Source: Anaerolinea sp. (GTDB lineage: Bacteria > Chloroflexota > Anaerolineae > Anaerolineales > Anaerolineaceae). Taken from it: a stretch of 10,000 nt of DNA. Position numbers and translations under genes: made by a program. This document shows positions 6,547-10,000 of the stretch, in pieces (position 1 is the stretch's first letter; each line of letters opens with the position of its first letter). Below the pieces are notes generated by a model. That model was not told the origin of the DNA. It was given only the letters and a program-made list of their open reading frames with translations, and did not search any database. The DNA lies in NCBI GenBank assembly GCA_020216845.1, contig JAIWNK010000051.1:1-10000 (forward strand), in the 5' to 3' direction.

Positions 6547-6765
6547 TTAATTGCCCCCACTCCCCCCTTCAACTACCTCAGTCTTGACAACCTCAACCAC
6601 CTGGGTTTTTTCGACAACCTGGGTGCCTACCACAACCTGGGTCTTGGTTGTGTCGTCATCGAAAGCAGACACCTCCATCGAAGGAGACAACGCAGAGGCC
6701 AGTGCCAACAGGCCAATCACAAGCACCAGCACCAACACCAAACCATTGCGAACAATTCGTTTCAT
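6547..6765 (-). CDS. Small secreted peptide with Val-Val repeats
   Basis: A 72-residue predicted exported peptide of unknown function. MKRIVRNG gives a positive N-terminus, residues 8-28 are a Leu/Val/Ala-rich membrane-crossing segment, and ALASALS or VSA (residues 21-34) could hold a signal peptidase I site; there is no lipobox cysteine. The remainder is FDDDTT followed by a Thr-Gln/Glu-Val-Val repeat block (TQVVVG, TQVVEK, TQVVEVV, TEVVEG, residues 42-67) and a Gly/Ser/Asn tail. Val-Val-Glu blocks of this sort occur after the signal peptide in many Chloroflexota exported proteins, but here the protein ends right after the block. The start at 6765 follows AGGAGG with 7-base spacing; the frame is open to 6825 but has no better start. 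It has its own promoter and terminator, so it is monocistronic. It could also stay anchored by the uncleaved N-terminal helix. Confidence 0.72.
   Translation of the reverse strand: MKRIVRNGLVLVLVLVIGLLALASALSPSMEVSAFDDDTTKTQVVVGTQVVEKTQVVEVVKTEVVEGGSGGN
6597..6642. repeat. Three short direct repeats with an 18-base period
   Basis: CCACCTGGGT (6597-6606), ACAACCTGGGT (6614-6624) and ACAACCTGGGT (6632-6642) end exactly 18 bases apart. They lie in the secreted-peptide gene and encode, on the minus strand, the repeated Thr-Gln-Val-Val units; 18 bases equals six residues. The near identity at DNA level suggests recent tandem expansion rather than selection on the protein alone. Confidence 0.6.
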
Positions 6766-6805
6766 GAGCACACCTCCTGACAAAAAAATTTTACTGACAC
6801 TCAAA

Positions 6806-6833
6806 AATATACGTCTCTGGACCACTTTTTCAA
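6806..6833 (-). promoter_or_regulatory. Likely promoter of the secreted-peptide gene
   Basis: On the minus strand TTGAAA (6833-6828), a 16-base spacer and TATATT (6811-6806). Transcription from about 6799 would give a leader of roughly 33 bases ending in the AGGAGG site at 6778-6773. The surrounding 190-base gap (6766-6955) otherwise holds only the possible corA promoter; I saw no riboswitch-like structure in it. Confidence 0.5.
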
Positions 6834-6902
6834 TAAAAGTCTCGTATGTTTTTCGTCTAAGATTCGTACAGTCTTGGCCGCTTTGCCCCCCAAAAGATCC
6901 CT

Positions 6903-6929
6903 TTGCACAACCACAAATGCGGGTATACT
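6903..6929 (+). promoter_or_regulatory. Possible promoter of the corA-dNK unit
   Basis: TATACT (6924-6929) is a good -10 box about 26 bases before the corA start. The best -35 is TTGCAC (6903-6908) with a short 15-base spacer, so the promoter is only moderately supported. The predicted leader of about 20 bases contains AAAGGA (6945-6950), 5 bases before the ATG. Confidence 0.4.
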
Positions 6930-6955
6930 TAAACTACCCATTTTAAAGGATTGCC

Positions 6956-7930
6956 ATGATTCGCATTGTCCACTTTCCGCCCAATGCCGCGCCCAGTCTC
7001 AATCTCTCCCTCCATGCCGCTGCCGACGCCCTGCAACAGCCCGGCTTCCTCTGGGTCAGCCTGGAACAGCCCACCCGCGAAGAAACCCTATCCGTCCTCA
7101 GCGGGCTGTTTCACTTTCACCCGCTTGCCATTGAAGATTGTTTCAGCGATGGCTATCAAACCCCAAAAATTGATGACTTTCGCGACTACATCTTCATTAT
7201 TGCACACGCCGTACATAGCCACCAAAACTTTGAGGAATTAGAAACCTCCGAGCTGAATCTCTTCCTGGGCAAGAATTACCTCGTCTCCTATTTCAAAGAT
7301 AATACTCCCTCCCCCACACAAACGATTTGGGATCGTCTGGAACGCGACGAACGGCTCTACCAACACGGCAGCGATTACCTGTGTTATGCCATCCTCGATC
7401 AAACCGTAGATGAATATTTGCCGTTAATTGACCACGTGGAAGACGAAATTGACGCGTTGGAAGATGTCGTCCTGGCCCACCCAACCCCCAACACCCTACA
7501 ACGCATCTTGCAGCTCAAACATGCCATCATGACCATCCGCCGCATCATCTCACCACAGCGCGAGGTGCTCAACCGCCTGAGCCGCGATGAATTTTCACAA
7601 ATTGACGCGTATAGTCGCATCTACTTCCGTGATATTTACGATCACCTCGTGCGCATTCAGGATATGACCGAATCGCTGCGCGACATTGTTGCCGGCGACC
7701 TGGATATCTACCTCAACTCCACTTCGTTGCGCCTGAATGAGGTAATGAAAGCCCTCACCATCGTTTCGACCATCTTCCTACCCCTATCCTTCCTTGCCGG
7801 TGTTTACGGCATGAACTTTCAATACATGCCTGAGCTCAGTCAACCCTGGGCCTATCCGCTCGTCTGGTTCGTCTTCTTCCTCACCGCGTCTGGCATGTTG
7901 TGGTTCTTCAAAAAACGCAAATGGTTCTAA
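6956..7930 (+). CDS. corA: CorA-family magnesium/divalent cation transporter
   Basis: An inner-membrane pentameric channel of the 2-TM GxN family, usually carrying Mg2+ and sometimes Co2+ or Ni2+. The 324-residue protein has a cytoplasmic alpha/beta N-terminal domain (1-150), with HFHPLAIEDCFSDGYQTPKIDDF (53-75) as the usual signature, and a long helical stalk (150-265) rich in Asp/Glu and Arg. The first membrane helix (about 266-284) ends in YGMNFQYMPE with the selectivity motif Gly-Met-Asn at 285-287, the second spans about 300-317, and the tail is the basic KKRKWF, as typical of CorA. All key elements are present. The start at 6956 follows AAAGGA. The deoxynucleoside kinase gene begins 11 bases after the stop, so the two are likely co-transcribed, though their functions are not obviously linked beyond the kinase's need for Mg2+. 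Confidence 0.95.
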   Translation: MIRIVHFPPNAAPSLNLSLHAAADALQQPGFLWVSLEQPTREETLSVLSGLFHFHPLAIEDCFSDGYQTPKIDDFRDYIFIIAHAVHSHQNFEELETSELNLFLGKNYLVSYFKDNTPSPTQTIWDRLERDERLYQHGSDYLCYAILDQTVDEYLPLIDHVEDEIDALEDVVLAHPTPNTLQRILQLKHAIMTIRRIISPQREVLNRLSRDEFSQIDAYSRIYFRDIYDHLVRIQDMTESLRDIVAGDLDIYLNSTSLRLNEVMKALTIVSTIFLPLSFLAGVYGMNFQYMPELSQPWAYPLVWFVFFLTASGMLWFFKKRKWF

Positions 7931-7941
7931 CAGGAGAGACC

Positions 7942-8577
7942 ATGACCAAACACCTTGTCCTGGTAGCTGGAAATATTGGTGCGGGCAAAACCTCGCTCAC
8001 TGAGCGAATTGGACAGCGCCTCGGTTGGCAAACCGCCTACGAATCGGTTGCTGACAACCCCTACCTGCCCGATTTCTATAACAACATGGCCGCCTGGGCC
8101 ATGCACCTGCAAATCTATTTTCTCGGACATCGCGCCCGTCAATACGAGCAGCTGGCCCTTGCCCCCCTTTCGGCCATCCTTGACCGCAGCATCTATGAAG
8201 ATGCAGCCATCTTTGCCCGTGCCTTGCATCAAATGGGCAACCTCAACGAACGCGACTATCAAACCTACCGCACGCTGTTTCAAATCGTCACCGAAAAACT
8301 GCCCCGCCCCAACCTACTCATTTACTTAAAAGCCCCGCCACAGGTCTTAATGCAGCGCATCCAACAACGCGGGCGCAGCATGGAAAACAGCATCAGCCTC
8401 GATTACCTCACCCTGCTTGACCGCTATTACACCGAATGGTTGCAATCCTTCGATCTTTGTCCAGTCCTCACCATCCGTTCAGACGACCTGGATTTCGTTC
8501 ACCAACCCGAAGCGCTGGAAATCGTCATTCAACGGATGCAGCAAAAACTTTCTGGCAAAGAAGAGCTCGTTTTTTAA
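7942..8577 (+). CDS. Deoxynucleoside kinase (dAdo/dGuo kinase-like)
   Basis: A 211-residue cytosolic kinase that phosphorylates deoxynucleosides to 5'-monophosphates for nucleotide salvage. It has the P-loop GNIGAGKT (10-17), catalytic-base candidate Glu34 in ESVADNPYLPDFY (34-46), the LQIYFLGHR helix (56-64), the family DRS motif at 81-83 in DRSIYEDAAIFA, and the arginine-rich LID RIQQRGRSME (139-148). This layout matches the dCK/dGK/dNK family of Gram-positive deoxyadenosine/deoxyguanosine kinases rather than thymidine kinase. Which base is preferred cannot be told from the sequence. The start at 7942 is chosen over an upstream ATG at 7900 in the same frame because AGGAGA (7932-7937) sits just before it and the P-loop then falls at the usual distance from the N-terminus; the upstream start would overlap corA. 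A 7-base inverted repeat surrounds the stop codon. Confidence 0.92.
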   Translation: MTKHLVLVAGNIGAGKTSLTERIGQRLGWQTAYESVADNPYLPDFYNNMAAWAMHLQIYFLGHRARQYEQLALAPLSAILDRSIYEDAAIFARALHQMGNLNERDYQTYRTLFQIVTEKLPRPNLLIYLKAPPQVLMQRIQQRGRSMENSISLDYLTLLDRYYTEWLQSFDLCPVLTIRSDDLDFVHQPEALEIVIQRMQQKLSGKEELVF

Positions 8578-8583
8578 GCTCTT
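8561..8583 (+). repeat. Inverted repeat around the kinase stop codon
   Basis: AAGAGCT (8561-8567) and AGCTCTT (8577-8583) are perfect inverted copies around a 9-base loop that contains six T and most of the TAA stop codon. The T-run is in the loop rather than after the stem, so it is not a standard terminator. It may be chance, a weak RNA 3' end, or a protein site just before the promoter of the next gene. Confidence 0.45.
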
Positions 8584-8600
8584 GTGACAGTCATTGACGC

Positions 8601-8606
8601 TATAAT
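8601..8606 (+). promoter_or_regulatory. -10 box for the cyclase/ATPase gene, probably leaderless
   Basis: A perfect TATAAT is followed by six bases (ACAAAT) and the ATG at 8613. The expected start of transcription therefore coincides with the start codon, and no ribosome-binding sequence precedes it. No convincing -35 lies 16-18 bases upstream; TTGACG at 8594-8599 is too close to serve. Confidence 0.5.
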
Positions 8607-8612
8607 ACAAAT

Positions 8613-10000
8613 ATGACTGAAATCGAGCAGCTCGAGCAAGCCATTGCGGCACTCGAAGCGCAGCGCGGTCTCTTGGGCGATGATGTGGTTGAAATCACGC
8701 TAGAGCCCATGCGTGCGCGCCTGGCAATGCTGCGCGCCCAACAACACCCCCGATCCACACAGCAACGGCGGCAAATCACCATCCTGGTTGCCGATATTTC
8801 CGGCTTCACCACACTCAGTGAGCAAATGGATGCAGAAGATGTCAGCACACTGGTCAACAACCTCTGGAAAGTACTCGATCAGTTGCTGCTCCAACATGGC
8901 GCCTACATCTACCGCCACGTGGGTGATTCGGTCATCGCCCTATGGGGTGTCGAAACCGCTCACGAAGATGACGCCGAACAAGCCGTCAGTGCTGCCCTCA
9001 AACTCCAAGAAAGCCAAAGCGAACGGATCAAATTGCGCGTGGGGTTGCACACCGGCATGGTATTGATCCATACCCTCAACAACGAAGTGCAGGTAACCGG
9101 CGAGGCAATGAACCTGGCCGATCAGGTGCAACGTGCTGCTCCCATCGGTGGCATCCTCATCACACACGACACCTACCGCCTTGTCCGCGGCCTGTTTGAC
9201 CTCTTGCCTGCCGGCACCTTGTCTTTCCCTGAGCGCGGCAAGACCATCCCCACCTACCGCATCCTTGCCCACCGCCCCCATGCCTTTCATCTACCCTCTC
9301 CCACCATTGCCGGCATCGAGCCGCCCACCCTGGGGAGAGATGCAGAAATTGCGCAGCTCCAAAACGCCTGGCTGAACCTATACGCACAATCGAGTCTGCA
9401 CGCCATCATCATCACTGCCGAAAGCGGCTTGGGCAAATCCAGGCTGATTTTTGACCTGCAAACCTGGCTTGACCTGCGCAGCGAACCGGCCGTCATCCTT
9501 CAGGCACGCGCCTCTTCACAAACCGCCCACACGCCCTACGCCCTGTTTTACCAGGCCATTGCCGCGTTTTGCCAGGTGCAAGAAGGGGATAGCAGCGCCA
9601 CAGCCGCTCAAAAACTGCAAGACACCCTGAGCCCACTCTTTGATGAGCAATCTCCCGAAAAAGTTGCCATCATCGGTCAGCTCCTGGGGTTTGATTTTTC
9701 GAACAACCCCTTGCTCAGCAGCTCGCTCAACGCTCCTCGTCAGATTCGCGATCGCGCCTATTACTATCTGACCCAATTGCTGCAACTGACAGCCCAGCAA
9801 AGCAAAGTCCTGCTCTTGTTTGAAGATTTAGAATCCGCAGACGACGAATCGCTTGACCTGATTGACACCCTAATTCAAACCAGCCAAAACCTGCCGGTCT
9901 TGTTCATTCTCACCTGCAACCCACGGCTCTTCGAAAGACGCCCCAATTGGGGCAGCAACTGGAGCGCCTCGACCCGCATCACTTTGCAACCGCTCAACAA
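8613..10000 (+). CDS. Class III cyclase-domain/AAA-ATPase signalling protein (C-terminus beyond the window)
   Basis: The first 462 codons of a large cytosolic protein joining a nucleotide-cyclase homology domain to a STAND/AAA-type ATPase; relatives often continue with TPR repeats. Residues 1-45 (EQLEQAIAALEAQRGLLGDD and on) are a helical N-terminus common in such proteins, which supports the start at 8613 despite the lack of a ribosome site. The cyclase domain (about 53-218) has ADISGFT with Asp61 and VGDSVIALWG with Asp105, the two metal-binding aspartates, and GEAMNLAD with the catalytic Asn167. The usual substrate lysine is Arg101, the usual Asp before MNLA is Glu164, and the usual transition-state arginine is Gln171, so activity is doubtful. 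The ATPase starts at LGRDAEIAQL (240-249), with P-loop AESGLGKSR (269-277) and Walker B VLLLFEDLESAD (399-410). It is preceded by its own -10 box. Confidence 0.9.
   Translation, partial: MTEIEQLEQAIAALEAQRGLLGDDVVEITLEPMRARLAMLRAQQHPRSTQQRRQITILVADISGFTTLSEQMDAEDVSTLVNNLWKVLDQLLLQHGAYIYRHVGDSVIALWGVETAHEDDAEQAVSAALKLQESQSERIKLRVGLHTGMVLIHTLNNEVQVTGEAMNLADQVQRAAPIGGILITHDTYRLVRGLFDLLPAGTLSFPERGKTIPTYRILAHRPHAFHLPSPTIAGIEPPTLGRDAEIAQLQNAWLNLYAQSSLHAIIITAESGLGKSRLIFDLQTWLDLRSEPAVILQARASSQTAHTPYALFYQAIAAFCQVQEGDSSATAAQKLQDTLSPLFDEQSPEKVAIIGQLLGFDFSNNPLLSSSLNAPRQIRDRAYYYLTQLLQLTAQQSKVLLLFEDLESADDESLDLIDTLIQTSQNLPVLFILTCNPRLFERRPNWGSNWSASTRITLQPLN

Noticed and set aside
6766..6955. Magnesium riboswitch (M-box or similar) upstream of corA
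   Set aside because: The likely promoter lies only about 26 bases before the start, leaving no room for a structured leader, and no long paired elements were visible.
7900..7941. Earlier in-frame ATG for the deoxynucleoside kinase
   Set aside because: It would overlap corA by 31 bases and put the P-loop unusually far from the N-terminus; the ATG at 7942 follows AGGAGA.
8561..8583. Intrinsic terminator after the deoxynucleoside kinase
   Set aside because: The stem is only 7 pairs and the T-run is inside the loop, not after the stem; kept only as an inverted repeat.
1..10000. Mobile element, CRISPR array, toxin-antitoxin or anti-phage system
   Set aside because: No transposase, integrase, terminal repeats, spaced repeat array or defence-type domains were seen; gene content is housekeeping and signalling.

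Overview
The window looks like a chromosomal housekeeping segment from a moderate-GC bacterium, most likely a member of the Chloroflexota (Anaerolineae-like). This rests on the sufCBD order with a SufR-type regulator on the opposite strand, a secreted peptide with Val-Val-Glu/Thr-Gln repeats like those near the N-terminus of many Chloroflexota exported proteins, and a cyclase/ATPase signalling protein of a type common in that phylum. The assignment is an inference from recalled gene content, not from a search. I see no mobile element, CRISPR array, tRNA or rRNA.

Left half (1-4966, minus strand): an iron-sulfur cluster assembly operon read right to left as sufC, sufB, sufD, a 97-residue protein of unknown function, and sufS (whose C-terminus lies beyond the left edge). 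SufBCD forms the scaffold/ATPase complex and SufS supplies sulfur from cysteine. A strong intrinsic terminator lies between the small gene and sufS, 14 bases before the sufS start codon.

Centre (4967-6061): a 124-base AT-rich divergent promoter region, then sufR (Fe-S-sensing repressor) and a SufT-like DUF59 gene on the plus strand, overlapping by 4 bases. Two near-consensus promoters point away from each other, their -35 boxes form a perfect inverted repeat, and further inverted repeats cover the sufR promoter. The layout suggests one regulator controlling both arms. sufR appears to be transcribed without a leader.

Right half: a minus-strand SCP-2-fold lipid-binding protein gene (6058-6399) that meets the sufT-like gene tail to tail, and a small minus-strand gene for a secreted repeat peptide (6547-6765) with its own promoter and terminator. 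These are followed on the plus strand by corA-type magnesium/divalent cation transporter and deoxynucleoside kinase genes (an apparent two-gene unit). The window ends with the first 462 codons of a class III cyclase-domain/AAA-ATPase signalling protein whose cyclase active site looks altered and whose mRNA may also be leaderless.
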